From Topomyia yanbarensis (Eukaryota > Arthropoda > Insecta > Diptera > Culicidae), in NCBI RefSeq assembly GCF_030247195.1, contig NC_080671.1:428730539-428794538 (forward strand): 64,000 nt of DNA. Direction: 5' to 3'. Position numbers and translations under genes: made by a program. Shown here in pieces: positions 39,101 through 52,379 of this stretch; the first letter of the stretch is position 1, and each line of letters begins with the position of its first letter. The notes under the pieces were generated by a model. That model made no database searches. It had not been told where the DNA came from and saw only the letters and a program-made list of their open reading frames with translations.

Positions 39101-41549
39101 TCGAAAGCAATCAGAGAAGATGTTCGAAGTAGAACGGTTCGAAGGACTGTTTTAGCGGTTGGACTCGAAAGTGAATCCCACACAATACCAACACAGTACA
39201 GGTCATGGGTTTGAAGTTTGTTTGAAATTTATCATATATAAAGTTTAAATATAAAATAGTATAAATATATGAGGTAAAAATTCGGATACCAAAGTAAACA
39301 CTCCTTAATTTTATTACAGTACATTACGTTTCCTTTTTATTTACTTGTATCATTTGCATCTGCCGCTTACAGTTTGTTTTCTTTGTGTGTCGTGTCACCT
39401 CAATATATACAAAACAAAAACAATAAGTTCCATCTCATTTGTTGCATCCTGTTTACTACTCTGCCGCGGTCTTTGTCGCATTGTGCTGTTGACCGGATTT
39501 TTTTTGCTGTTCTTCTTCTGTGGGACACGGCATAAACTATAACTTGTTGGCTTTTCCCCCTGTTAATGTATATAATTTGTTTTATTTACGTTATTTGTTT
39601 TTTTTAAAGAGTACTCGAGTATGAATTTTTGTTAGTTTTTCTTCGATCTCATTTGGGGTATAGGTCGATTGTATGTACAAAATATCAAAAAAGATGATGT
39701 TATTTTGCTTTTTTTTTTCTTGAATTACTCTGTCTTTGCGAGAGTGTGTTTGTGTGATGCTCATGTCAAATTGTTTTCCGATGTTTGTTTTAGTGTGATT
39801 TTGTATTTGAGTATAGCTTCTCTCCTCCATCAATCGAAACTACAGAACATTTGTTCAATTTATTTTCGAACCTCATGAGACCAGTTCTGGTAATGTTCAA
39901 TGTTTATTTTCGAATTTAGTTTTAGTGCGATTCGAGTTGGTTTTAATTGAATATTCCACTGAATCGATCACTCAGTTATTCGTGTCGCTTTTTGGCAGGA
40001 ATTTCCTTTTATTTTGGGATAGGATGGGATAATATTTTTTCGCTTGATTTAACCTGCTTAAAACATTTCTAAAAAGTTTTCATTTGTTTTTACTTTTTTT
40101 TTTTGGAAGGAAAGTAATTTGTTTATTTGCCTTAGTTTAAGAAAATAAAGTTATCGTCAATAAAATTGGCTAACGTTTCTAGTCGCTAAATTTGGCAAGA
40201 ATTACTCAGAGGGTCTTTGTGCCTGTTAGAGCCTAATGACTCTTTCCTATTAAAATCGTCTACTTTTCAATGGAACGACGAAAAACGCTTGCTGCTAGGA
40301 GTAAATATTTTGAGCAAATACCGTTTCGATGAGCATAATGATTGCGGGAAACGATCAAGTAAACTTTAGGTATGAAAGTGATGCTTTAAGTTTGAGGAGT
40401 GTTTGTTCTGTTTGGAAGCATCAGGGCAATCAACAATTATTGCCTTATATCGGGGCTTCGGCTGAAACTGAACTGGATGTTGCAATGCTTTGCTCTACAA
40501 ACTTGTACAAAACTGCAGGGGTTTACGTGGTTCAACATAACTAGTTGTGCTGCTAAACTGCGATCAACGACTTTCGCTAGTTGAATGTGATTTAAAATTT
40601 ATCTACTAAAATGACAAAATTTTCATGATTTCGCTGGAATAGTTTCTTTTATTTTTTTTATTTAACGATTTCCTTTGAAAATAGAACAAAATAATATCTA
40701 CACCACTGCGTTGTATCTGCTATTCTAGTCTAATTAAACACTTTTTCTGCTAATATTCATCTTTTTTACAATAAATTTTACGTTGCTTGGCCTAACACTT
40801 TTCTTCGGAATCTGCTGCTACTATGTCTGAGGCCGGATGAACAATGAAAAAAAAAATGGGACAAGTTGTGCTTATCTGTTTTGTATATATATATCACGTG
40901 TCTTTGTGATTCGATACAGCACATGTTGTTAAAAGTTTCAACGAAAAAAAAGCTAACCGAACGGATTCGGTTTAATAGTAAACTTTAAGACCTGCTACAG
41001 GGTTGGTAGTTTAAACTGCAGCCACCCTTTACCTATACAATTCGTCTACGAAAACAACACACATGCTCATGCAACAACAATAAAACAATAGAAAATAGGC
41101 TTTACACCATAAGACCTAAATGAAAAAAAAATTAATAAAACAATTTAACAAACCCTAACAAGGCCTACTAGACAGTTCAACACTGTCTACAATTAAGACT
41201 ATTTCCAGCTGCCTCGCTAAATCAATCAGTTTCAATCTAGTCTGCCATCGTGTTGAGTGTTTAAGTAATGCATGCAGTTGACAGTTGGGGGATGGACTGA
41301 TAATAGCTGCTTCATACTTCTCACCATATCGAACCGGTGTCTGTCACTTTAAGAAAGCTAGGTTTCATTTGTATCTACTTGTATCTTGGCTTAGTTGTTT
41401 GTTTGTTTTTGTTTTTTTACTCTGTGAAGAAATACACAAGTCTTTCTCTCGATTTGGTGGTGGTTGTAGTAGTAGTAGTATTAGTAGTTAGTTGTTGTTG
41501 TTGACTGATTTGTTCATTTCTATTTTGTTCCGTACCACTCGTGCTACGA
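39101..41549 (-). other. Probable 3' UTR and downstream flank of the lipophorin receptor gene
   Basis: This AT-rich stretch with long T runs has no supported frame. It lies directly downstream of the receptor stop codon on the minus strand. Several AATAAA signals occur on the minus strand (TTTATT on plus, for example near 39336, 39579, 40638), so the mRNA end cannot be fixed. A GTAGTAGTAG/GTTGTTGTTG microsatellite at about 41460-41505 would fall in the UTR. Confidence 0.45.
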
Positions 41550-41594
41550 CTAGACAAAATCGTTTGTGGTTGGTCTGTTTAGCGGTTCCTGGGC
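41550..41594 (-). CDS. LpR: Lipophorin receptor, last coding exon
   Basis: After a TTTCTCCTTTTAG acceptor the minus strand encodes AQEPLNRPTTNDFV and a stop (41550-41552). This joins in phase 0 to the exon ending at 53968 (STVGEE), giving STVGEE-AQEPL, the usual end of insect lipophorin receptor tails. The exon codes for only 14 residues, and its neighbour is 12.4 kb away. An ORF scan would miss it; I found it by matching the expected tail and the splice phase. Confidence 0.85.
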   Translation of the reverse strand, partial: AQEPLNRPTTNDFV

Positions 41595-42153
41595 CTAAAA
41601 GGAGAAAAAAGGTGAAATTTTAAATATTCGCTGATAAAATATTTTTTGCATATTGTCATGCTGGAATCAACTCAATTTTTATTGAAAATTTACGAAAAAA
41701 TGTAACAAATATTTTAACATATTTTTTGGTTCGTTGCTAAAAATACAGTTCTTATCTGCTTAAGGGATGCATAAGGTTACAGCTATTTTATGAATGCCTA
41801 CAAAATTAACAGCATTCAATTTAATATATTTAATAACACATGCATAAAATAAAATTAGGATCACAAATAAACACAATATTTGTTGGTTCATTTATAAACC
41901 GAAAAATCAGGCAAACGAGCAAAAAAAATTTTTTCTTGTAAGTTTGGCCTAGTTGATACTAAACTCGTCAATCCTAATCTCACTGCTTCCGAAATATTTC
42001 CCAGAAGCTTGACAGTGCTGTTATAGTCATTTATTTGCTGTAGAAACTACGGAAATAAAGGTTAAGAATATAACCACAAGGTAGACGATAGACTATTAAT
42101 TGGTGGATTTTTTTATCGGGACAATCGAACAGCACATAACTGGTGGTTGACTG

Positions 42154-42441
42154 CAGCGATGCCAGATTTACAGACAGGTCTGTATTTTACAGACTTTTGA
42201 TGTCTCCTACGGACGTAGCCAGAGATCTACAGACTTTTAAAAGGGTAATAGTGTTTAGTAAAATTGCACTAGAATAACTGTTTCCGAATACGAGTGATTC
42301 CTTCACAATAGAATTCTACTTTCAATCTATTTTTTAAGTAAAATTTTAGTGTAACTAGAATTTACACAAACATATACAGACTTTTACAGACATTTTAGTT
42401 ATTCATCTACAGACATTTCAAAAAAACATGTGGCATCGCTG
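42154..42441. mobile_element. hAT-type MITE with exact 8-bp target duplication
   Basis: The inverted ends CAGCGATGCCA and TGGCATCGCTG bound 288 bp. GTTGACTG flanks both sides exactly (42146-42153 and 42442-42449). Eight-bp duplications and CAGNGNTGCCA-like ends are hAT hallmarks. The interior carries repeated ACAGACTTTT or ACAGACATTT words as subterminal repeats and no coding frame. Confidence 0.93.
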
Positions 42442-44269
42442 GTTGACTGGCCAAACACGTGTCGTGAGCCAGGAGATTGGATAAACAGTGGATCGATAAA
42501 TACAAAGCGACTTACGACCTTACGCATCAGTGTGCGTGATAAATATCAGTTTAATAGGCTAGTTTCTAGATTTGAATTTTGATCGCAGTAGCCATACGCG
42601 AAAATATTTTTTCACCTCCGTCAAAAATGAATTCGAATTTCTTTCGCGAAGCACTGGCTAAAGTGAAAGGGAAGTAAAAGTGAGCAAGTAATTAACAAAT
42701 TTTTGCCAATCTGAAACCGGAAAAGGCAACCAAATCTGCTTAGGTTGTTGTGCTAGAAATCATGCTGAAATTATCGAGTGCTCCATGTGTGACTCGCGTA
42801 ACGGTTCGAAATATTATAAATGAAAATTGTTTATTCCAGCGAAAATGTGCTAGTAAAATTACTTTTACAAGTGTCTTGCAAATTTCAAAACTTTCAGCGA
42901 TAAAGCATAACCTAAAATATATCGCTCGTCTGTACCTTACTTGTGGGTTAACCAGTTTTTTACCCTTAAATTATTAAAGCATTGTGTGGCAATTTGTTAC
43001 CCAGTGCCACAAATGATAGTAAGATGTGTTTTGCACTAAAAAATTAAGTATCCGTTTTTCCTATTAATATAAAGTGATCTGCTCGAATCAAGAACTAGTA
43101 GATAACAGTTTAGCAGGATAAGAAACCCAATCAAATGTCATCGATCGCCCCGCTTACCAACAGGTAATTTTTATATCTCATTTCAGATACCTAGCAAACC
43201 CAATAGCGTTTTTGTTTTTTTACTGGTACTAAACCGGTATAGTGCAAAAAAAGAAATGGACTGATTACACACAAGTTTGAATTCCATAAGACACTTCAAA
43301 TAATGCCGATTTCATTTACTGGATCAGAGTTAATCGAGCGCAATTGGAATCCAACTCTGATACCTCTGTACATTTTGACTACAGTTGCCTCAGTTTGACC
43401 TCCAAAAACCAATTTAGACTAATTAGCCACGACACAAAGTGAAAATAGATGTCCCAACTAGGGTTGTGGTAACCGGTAATACCGGTACCAAAAATCCCGG
43501 GAATACCAGTACTAAACAAAAGTCAGTACCGGTGTTCTGAGGAGAGGTACTTTTGAGGTTTTGGAAGTAGAATACTTCTAACGTTTCAATATAGGGGTTC
43601 CGTTTTAAAATTTTCGCCCGTAATTTAACCCGATTTTTACAACGTGACTATCTGCCGTTGCACAGAGCAAAAAATAGATGTTTGCGCTATCTGCTTGGAA
43701 ATGTGCACAAAATGTTACTAATTCCGTAGAATACACAATTACTAAAAATAACGAAAATAATGGATTTTGTGCAAGCAGTAAGTATCTGCACCATGATTGG
43801 TCCGCACAATTCGACCAAGCAGCGAGCGTTGCAAGGACTGCCCCTTTGTCATCCAACGAACTGCAACACACGTATAAAAATGGAACATAAAAAATCCGTT
43901 TATTTATGTTCTGGCTGCTGCGTTACATGTCAGTTTTTATTATCCGGTAGCAAAATATCCCATGAGTGCCACTAGGCACTGATAGCATTTCATTCCAATG
44001 ATGCACTGGCATGCCAGTTTCATGCAAAAACAGAGGACACAATGATCACACACCACAGAAAAAGCAGAACGTTCTTTCTTTCGGATTTCAAATGTGCGTT
44101 TGTGATGGGGTGGTTGGGTGCGAGAGACCCTGCTCTCTTGCTCTTTAAATTATGTGTGGTGTGTTCAGATAAATTGACCACGGCTCACTGCGGTGTATAC
44201 ACTGGAGTGTACATTGGAGTGTGTTGGTAAGTGGTAGTGCGGGTGCGATTGACGATTTGTTCAGCGCTG

Positions 44270-45464
44270 CACAGTGGGATCAATGTAAAAAAGGTGGGAC
44301 AAAACCTATTTGAGGCCTTAGATGTCATTTTAAAACCAGCATTTCTTCGTATGATATGTTCACAATATTATTCTGAAACTTTTTAAATAGAATATTTTGT
44401 TGTTGGACTAAAGTAGAGTACCCGAGCAAAAAATTTTTTTTTCAAAAAATTGTTTTAGAGGGTCGATGTCTTCGACAAAGTTGTAGAATTTTATGTTTTG
44501 AATAACTTCTTCTAAGATACCACAGACATCAGACCTCAAATTTGAGGCAAGATTGTTGTTTTTTGAAAATATCAAAAAATCAGATTTTCGATATTTTCAT
44601 GCTAAAAACCTGAATTGATTAATTTAATATGTTCTACAAACTTACAGGTAACACTAAAATACAACTTTTTATTGTTCTTTGGCAGTTTAAATTCAAAATT
44701 TATATTATTTTTTCACTTTTTCATATTGTAACCGTAATTGATCAACTAAATATGTTCTATATGCTTGTAGGTGCGTACAAAATGTAAGATTTGGTTAATA
44801 GCTAATAATGTATATAAATTAAAAATAATATAGACACATTTTATGTTATAAACCGTCGTACATGAATGGTTACCCAAACAATGCGTCCAACTATACCCTG
44901 TTTCTATGTAGTATTAGTTTTATTCTACGAATAATAGAGTATTGCAATAGCCAAAGTTTGGCTGCACAAAAGTGCACCTAAAAACAGAAATCGTTGATGA
45001 AAATAGAGTAAATTTATATGAAAAATAGTTTTAGAAGCCAAAATATTGATTTTAGGTTATTAGTTCCTTCAACAAAAAGTTTTATTTTAGTGTTACCTGC
45101 ATGTTTGTAGAACATATTAAATTAATCAATTCAGGTTTGCAGCATGGAATTATCGAAAAACTGATTTTTTGATCATATTTTCAAAAAACAACAATTTTAC
45201 CTCAAGTTTGAGGTCTGATGTCTGTGGTATCTTAGAAGAAGTTATTCAAAACATAATATTCTACAACTTTGTCGAAGACATTGACCCTCTAAAACATTTT
45301 TTTGAAAATTTTTTTTTGCTCGGGTACTCTACTTTAGTCCAACAACAAAATATTCTATTTAAAAAGTTGCAGAATAATATTGTGAACATATCCTACGAAG
45401 AAATGCTGGCTCTAAAATGACATTATAGGTTTTGTCCCACCTTTTTTGAATTGGTCCCACTGTG
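44270..45464. mobile_element. Foldback element, 1.2 kb, CACAGTGGG ends
   Basis: Inverted arms of about 390 bp (44270-44660 and 45090-45464) end in CACAGTGGGA and TCCCACTGTG. CGCTG flanks both sides (44265-44269 and 45465-45469). The centre (about 44660-45090) is unique AT-rich DNA. The 83-codon open frame at 45169-45420 lies inside one arm and has no recognisable domain. The ends are shared with the smaller element at 50262-50788. Confidence 0.9.
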
Positions 45465-46857
45465 CGCTGGTTGTTGTGTGAAGGCGACGATGTTGCCTTG
45501 TTGGATGCTGGTATAATAAGTTAATTGCGCACATTTTTTACTAAGGTGACTTTTTCCGATCTTGTACCGTTTTGTGTATAAACGGCTCTGCGAAAAAGTA
45601 CACGAAAGATCCGAATTACCCCAACCCTGTTCCAATTTGGATCACCCATTTCTTATCGATTTTTAGCAATATAAATGAATTCCTATTTTGGCCAAAGTTA
45701 TTTCTATTTGATTTTCACTAAATTTCAAATTGAGAAATGAAAAGTTCTCCTTGATATATAAAACTTTGTAGTAAATATATAATACAAAGTAAGAGCTGGG
45801 CCAAATTACCTATAATTAGGTTTTGAGCTAAAACGAAGAATTCTGCCATCAGATTTGCAAAAACTTATGTTTTCCTGAAAGCTCACCCGACTGCGCAAAT
45901 TTTCCTCCCAAATGGTTTTTCGCGATCACATATCAGATCGTATATTCGGCAAAAGGTCCAAATTGGACCAACACATATTCTATTATTCACACACCGATTA
46001 AACGAAAAAAGATTGATAGTCTCGCCTATAACAAGATATTAATAAAAGATATTATTCGGCAGATCCAAAATCACGATAATGCACTTGATTTAATTAACTG
46101 TTGTTGCCAACAAAAAACTTGTTTTTCGGCTTACACATTTTTCAATAAAGCGCTCTGAAGCAACATTCGCTCCTAGCGCACGCACACTGACACTGAGAAC
46201 CGCAGTATTTTGTAAGACAGAACAGAGCTACTTCCCCTTATATAATATGTCACAACCTGAGATACCTTACAAATTTCTGCATTAAACCATAATAAATAAT
46301 ATGATACGCTAAATACGCGTTAATTCCTTGCACACGCTTTCGTGGCAAGGAATCGAAGGTTGATAAATACTGGTATAATAGTGACAAACGTATTATAAAT
46401 GCGCGGAACTTGCCGACAGGAAAATGACTTCGGAATGTACCGCTAGGTCTCTGTCATTCTGAAATGGGTGATTGGAAAATCGGTAGAGCTAACACCTACT
46501 ACAAGCCGAGATTAAGTTGCTGGCTTGGGGTGATTTCTAGCGCTGTTTTTAAATATAGATTATTCTTACGGTCTTGAATTGATTCTTATGAAACCCCGTG
46601 TTTATTGCATTGTTTTGAACCTCTAGATAGTTTGTAGAATGTAAGAAGTTGACGTTTCGAATAAAAATTAAGGTGGTATGGTGTCTTACCTCTTACAATC
46701 GGTATATATGCCGCAAAAAATTTACGGTAAGACGCTGCACCTACCTATTATCAGCACTTTAATAAGAAATTGTTGTTAAGTGTAACAATCATGTAAAATA
46801 CATATAAAAAATTGTCCACGTTATTTTTCTTCAGATTCGTGGGAAAATAGCAATAAA

Positions 46858-48098
46858 CAGGGCCGTCTTAAGATCGGTCGGGCCCCTGTGCGATATTGAA
46901 CTAAGGGTCCCCCATCATTGAACAGGTGTAAACCGCTGTATTGTAGGATGATTTATCATACTACTTTAAGACTCTTCTAAATTTGAACCGAAAACTATAT
47001 TTCTGTGGGAAGAATTTATAAAATATATGGAGAAAAAAGATGGGTATAGACTATGCCACCAGGTGACATTATTTACGCAAGATGTTCATTCCCAAAAAAT
47101 CAAAGTCCTAAGCACTCTAAGGCTCCCGATACTATATACCAAATAATCTGATAAAGCATAATATATCGTGTTTTAATCCAAGATTTCTAAAAGGAAACAT
47201 TTTAATGGCTAGTAGATTGAAGGTTATTGCGTGGAGACTCCATATGCGGCAATCTGACCTTCATAGTTGCATGACGTTGTTTGAGGAGGTGGATGAAATA
47301 GGACGGGTTTGTCATCCAAATAAATTTCAACAGCAAATATATTTCACACGGGAGTTACAATAACACCCAGTTACATTGTTTCGTTAACATTTCTTTAAAA
47401 TTTTTTTGATTATGAGCAGTACAACATTCCGGATGCGATGTAACTGGGCAAAGTCGATTTCCAACTTCAGTAAAAACTACATATTCTCTTCCAGTTAACA
47501 TCCCACTTCGCCGAGTCTCGCCATTCTTGAAATAAATTGATATAATGCTGACCGCAAGACCTCAAAAAACTAGGGAGGAGCTTGTTTTTTGTAAATTTGC
47601 CTGTTGACGGTCCCAAATGCGATGCAGATCTAAATGATCCCTTCTGAACTGTGTATACTTGTAGTCCAAAACCTATCATTGCTTTTGCTCAAATCAAATT
47701 GAAGCTTGATTCGAAATGTTCAAGCGACACTTGAATTGGTTCAACATCGGTCTTGCTGTGTCGCGTTTCCTGCCGCTAGTATCATTACACTTAGTTATCT
47801 GATGCTTTTGAACGTTTTGATCACACGCGATACGAATCAATGTGCGATTCTTCGATTAGAAATATTGGGCTATTGACCAAACAATTCTTATATAAATTTT
47901 GAACTCTAGATGACTTTCAGTTCAAAATTCTTTTTTATCAACGCACTAAAGAGTTACAAATAATCGTGTGTACATTTTTTCGTTATATTATTATACAATA
48001 ATTAAATAGCGTTAGTATTGATATACATCCAACCTCAGCGCGAAATCCCGCGCCCCCCGGGCCAAGGCCCAATGTGCCCATGCGTAAAGACGGCACTG
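46858..48098. mobile_element. hAT-like non-autonomous element, 1.24 kb
   Basis: The inverted ends CAGGGCCGTCTT and AAGACGGCACTG match with one change. Next to them are GGGCCCC-rich subterminal stretches (GGTCGGGCCCCTGTGCG on the left, CGCCCCCCGGGCCAAGGCCC on the right). The flanking 8-mers GCAATAAA and ACAATGGA match at only five positions, so the duplication is decayed or absent. No transposase frame is visible. Confidence 0.75.
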
Positions 48099-49525
48099 AC
48101 AATGGAGTAAAATCAAATTAATAAACAATCTCCTTGACTGTGTATTATAATATGTACAGTGATTTTTTTTGTTTACGCTATGATCTTGTTTGCTTTTGTG
48201 TTAAAACACAACAATAAATGATTTTGTTTTTCTAAAAAATAAATCGTTCATTCAATGCAAAAAATCTATTGCCTCTTTTCTCCAACATTTTCCACGCGCG
48301 GCGTTCTTGTTATTCTTAAGGGGTTACATCTCTTTTGATTTTTCAAAAAATTGAAATTGATTTTTTATGCTTTATCTAAAAATACAATTCTTTGAGAAGA
48401 ACATTTTCCCAAATTTTTATAGAGATCCGAGAAATAGATAGAAAGTTACAGTGCTTCCAGGCACGCTTCGTATATCAAGAGCAGTGGTAGCTTGAAACGA
48501 TTCAATGAACGTAATTTTAAGTAAACATGATGTTCCATATCTTTTACTGAACAACTGACTTAATGTTTGATATCGTTGTCCAAATTTAAAAAAAAATATT
48601 AAAACATTCGAATTGGATTGTAATTATTATAGTTACATTCGAATTTTATTGTTTTGAAGGTCTCAATCTACACATGAGCAAAATCCTAAATTTGAAATCA
48701 TTTTCGTAAACTGCGCTTAAGCCGCTCTTACCATAAAAAAAAATAAAATTTTAGCGCAACAGAAATCAGCCAACAAAATGTCGGCCTACCTATATAGCAA
48801 CGAGCTGAGTATGCAACAAATGAATGGCTGGCGTCCAAAAGGGGCTAACCCCACTTTGAGTCTTATGGAAATTCTAGTTTTCTCGTTAGTTTTCCGAGGT
48901 TTTAAGAAAAATTAGTCTATCGATTCGCAATTAGTAAATTTCATGTTTTAGCTCACATGTAGGCGAACTCGATATAATACTGTTTTTAGTTGGATTGCAT
49001 TGTACGTTGAGGTTTCGGCCCAAATAGTCGTTCATGAAGGTGAGAGTCACTCACACACTTGCTATGTATGGCTGTTTTCTATCGAATATATATTTCTTGC
49101 ATAAATGTATATTTTTAAGCGCATTTTTTCGAAAATTCCAGTGAAGGTCTCATGTCTCTACATTGAAAGTTGACCGAGCAAATAAGGGATTAAGAGAAAA
49201 ACGGTACACTGTGGTCGAAAAGTTAAAAAACGTGGAATCAATTATTATCTTTCGTTATAGAGTTATGGTGTCTTTGGAAAAGCTGTTGTATGGCACTTAG
49301 CACTTTATTCGGTTGGTTTAGTTCGGAATTCAGTCGCTAGGACAACATGCCTTCTGTTAAAGACAGACTTGTCGCTCTTTACCGTGAGAACCGACATATT
49401 AATAATAAATTATTAATAATTGAAACACTTCTATCACCAAATTTGCTTTGCTGTTTAAATTAGAGACTACGCTTGTTTCACCAGACCTAAACAGAAACAG
49501 AAACAAACCCAAAATGAAACAGATC

Positions 49526-49597
49526 GATTTTCGGAAATACTAGAAGATGACCTTCAAATTCGAGTCACTTATATTTCTTCTAGTATTTCCGAAAATC
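49526..49597. repeat. Perfect 22-bp inverted repeat with 28-base loop
   Basis: GATTTTCGGAAATACTAGAA plus two more bases at 49526-49547 is repeated in exact complement at 49576-49597. Perfect arms inside otherwise decayed intron DNA suggest a young hairpin insertion or a transposon end pair. Confidence 0.8.
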
Positions 49598-50261
49598 TTC
49601 GGCACCAAATCAACATTAACCCAGACGTCAAACCCTCTGGCAGAAGTCGTTCTGTCAGATTTTTTTCAGACCGGAACCGCGTAAATCGCGAGAACAATTC
49701 TAATGGGTGCTGTACCAAAACTATCGCAATATATTCCGAACAGAACTATTGCAGAAACTGAATAAAGCTCTGGCAGAAGACCGGCAATAATGTACATTCC
49801 AGGCAGAATTCCTGCTCAAACCAACGACCGGTTTGCTGCCAGAAATCTGATAAAATGCATACACATTTTATCCACAACTAGTTTCGCAAAATGTTTAGAA
49901 AATTCTACATATCTTGTTTATATTTCTGACCAAATTTCATTCATTTAAAACAAGTTGTCATAGGTTCAGGAATTGTTAAGCTTGTTGATTTATTTTTTAG
50001 GCCAAAAAGATTTACATCTGTATTTCAAGAGATAAAAACATCAAATAATTACCTAGTACACGCTTCACACAACAAGAAAAACAAAACAGTAAGAGAGTAT
50101 GTTTCTAAAAACAACGACGTCCAGCTAAAATTATAATAAGATTTATATAACTTTGCTGAGGTTTTTCAGTTGATGATAAATTCATTTTCGTATAATAGAT
50201 TTCTTTATCCACGTTTTGGAATACGCTTTTTCTAAATGTTGTTCTATCTGCATTGACGGCG

Positions 50262-50788
50262 CACAGTGGGACGGAATCAAAAAAAGCCGGACATTGATAT
50301 TTGCGACGAAACTATTGGTTATGGTACTTTGATGTCTTCGGAAAGGTTTCTTCAGTTTTTAAGTAGTTTAATATAATGTTGGAAAATTTTTATTTAAGAG
50401 GGTATATACGAAGATAATAATATGACCGAGTATTCTAAGCAACGAAATACCTTGTTCATCCAATGACGAAGAAAATAATTGGCAGGATACTGATGAGTTA
50501 TGAGCATCTCAATAACAAAAAAAATAACTTTGAATGTCGGAAAATATGGAATGAACTATAATATTTTAAATGTTTATTAATTTCACATAATAGTGTATTT
50601 TTCATGCTTCATAATACCAATAATTTATTGAAACGCTAGTCTATTTTGTGTCCAAAGTTCTAAAACCAAGGATATTCGGTGATATCGGAAGTAAAAAGCA
50701 GGATAAGATTTTAGTGAAAAATTAGCCAAATTCCCTCTTTAGTTCTAGTTGTAGCTGGGTTGAACGGGGAGAACACCGATCCACTGTG
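50262..50788. mobile_element. Small relative of the CACAGTGGG element
   Basis: The ends CACAGTGGG (50262) and CCACTGTG (to 50788) are inverted and match the termini of the foldback at 44270-45464, but the interior does not form a long palindrome. No target duplication is evident. Confidence 0.55.
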
Positions 50789-52379
50789 CATGCAATAAAT
50801 TAACCTCTGTATGAAATGTGTACTACGTTGAAGGTGTGTTTATCTCTGTAGATAAACAAACCATCAAATGCTAGTTTTTTCTGGGCTGGTTAAGTACTCT
50901 ACTTTAATAGCAAATGATAAATTTCACGAAAATTTGGTCTATTTTTAGAAGCAGTGTTTGGATACGAGATAAACAATGATTTTATTTCACATAGGGAAAA
51001 AACAACTAAGAAGTGAGTGAGGTGCTATGAGAAGTGTTTTGGGAGAAAGGAAATCACACCGATTAGAATTATGAATCAAAAATTACAAGTAAAACAATTA
51101 ATTAATTATCAGAACGAGAAAATAAAACCGATAACTTTTTAACTGAAACACAACAAGATTCGACATAATTGAAATACTTGAGTGCATGCTACAAAGCAGG
51201 CTGCCTACGATCCAGGAAGCAGTATACTATAGCATAAAGGGAGACCGCGATCGCTTCCGGTTCCCAGCGGCGTTCCTGGCGATGGCAGCAACCGGGTGCT
51301 TACCTGTGCGATTGACAGTTGGACTTTCTAGCCACCGTTTTTTGTTAGTAGTGTGCTTTGGCGCTTACGTACGGCAATGGAACGCATTTATCTCGAATGG
51401 GTGCAGCAAACGCACGCACACACATATGCGGGAGAATGGGAGTAGTTATTGTTAAGGATGGGGGGGCGAACATGGGAGGTAATGTCATTTGAGGCGTGCG
51501 TGTGCGGATGCGTGGGGAAGTTGTTGGAACGCATGAGGTGCCGATTAGTACATTTGCGATAATTTTTTTTACGATGAGTAGCGGTTTTTTTTTGTTGGAG
51601 AAAGAGAGAAAAAACAATGTTCATGATATTACTATACAATGCAGTTCTACTGACTCGAAGCTATGGTCTTGAGCCTGACTTTTCCTAAAGAGCGAAGGGT
51701 TTCAAATGAACAGTGTTATCGCTGATGACTGGGTTAATTACGTATCCAATTGAGCATCTATGTCTACTACTATGTTAGATTCTAATAAAGTAGTAACTAT
51801 TTTTGGCCTACTCTCTTTTAGTTTTTGGCACGAAGAATAAAGTTTGTGTTTAATTTAATTCTTAGGGGTAGATCGAATTGAGCTGAACGTCGTGCTTAAA
51901 CTATTTACATTTCAGGACATGTTTTCTGTTTTTTTTATTGTTTCATTTTCTTGGGCCCGGTAATCTGACGCTTCATTTCTCCTGTAATGCAACAAATATT
52001 CACATTTTCCTTCACAAAACAAAAACAAAACAGTAAACAGATTTTTCTTCTTTGCCTATACGACCCCTTGCTCAGCAGGTTGCAGAATTTGCATTAAATA
52101 TTTAGATGCAACTGTGCTGACGGTGCTTCTATTTGCCAAGCTATTTACGTTCTTTTTCCCCCGTCGACCTCGCCAGATGTTTGAATAGAGAATGAAAAAG
52201 CTACCTACAATCGTTCTTGAACAATTCCTAATGCAAATGTTTCGCCTTGCCACAGGCTACCCACATGTCTACTAAGCTAGATTGACCAATCACAAAATGG
52301 GCAGCAGGAGATCCCGGAAGAAAAAAATCGTTTGGGATAGGCGTCTTCATCTGCCGATCGTTTCGTTGATGTGGTACAT

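Noticed and set aside
43441..43560. Palindromic GGTAACCGGTAATACCGG region as a MITE
   Set aside because: Only short nested palindromes; no paired termini or target duplication could be found.
45169..45420. 83-codon plus-strand frame
   Set aside because: Lies within the right arm of the foldback element, whose inverted copy does not keep a matching frame.
49353..49440. ATG followed by VKDRLVALYRENRH, considered as the start of a mariner-type transposase
   Set aside because: The frame stops after about 33 codons and no further transposase blocks follow, so it cannot be supported.
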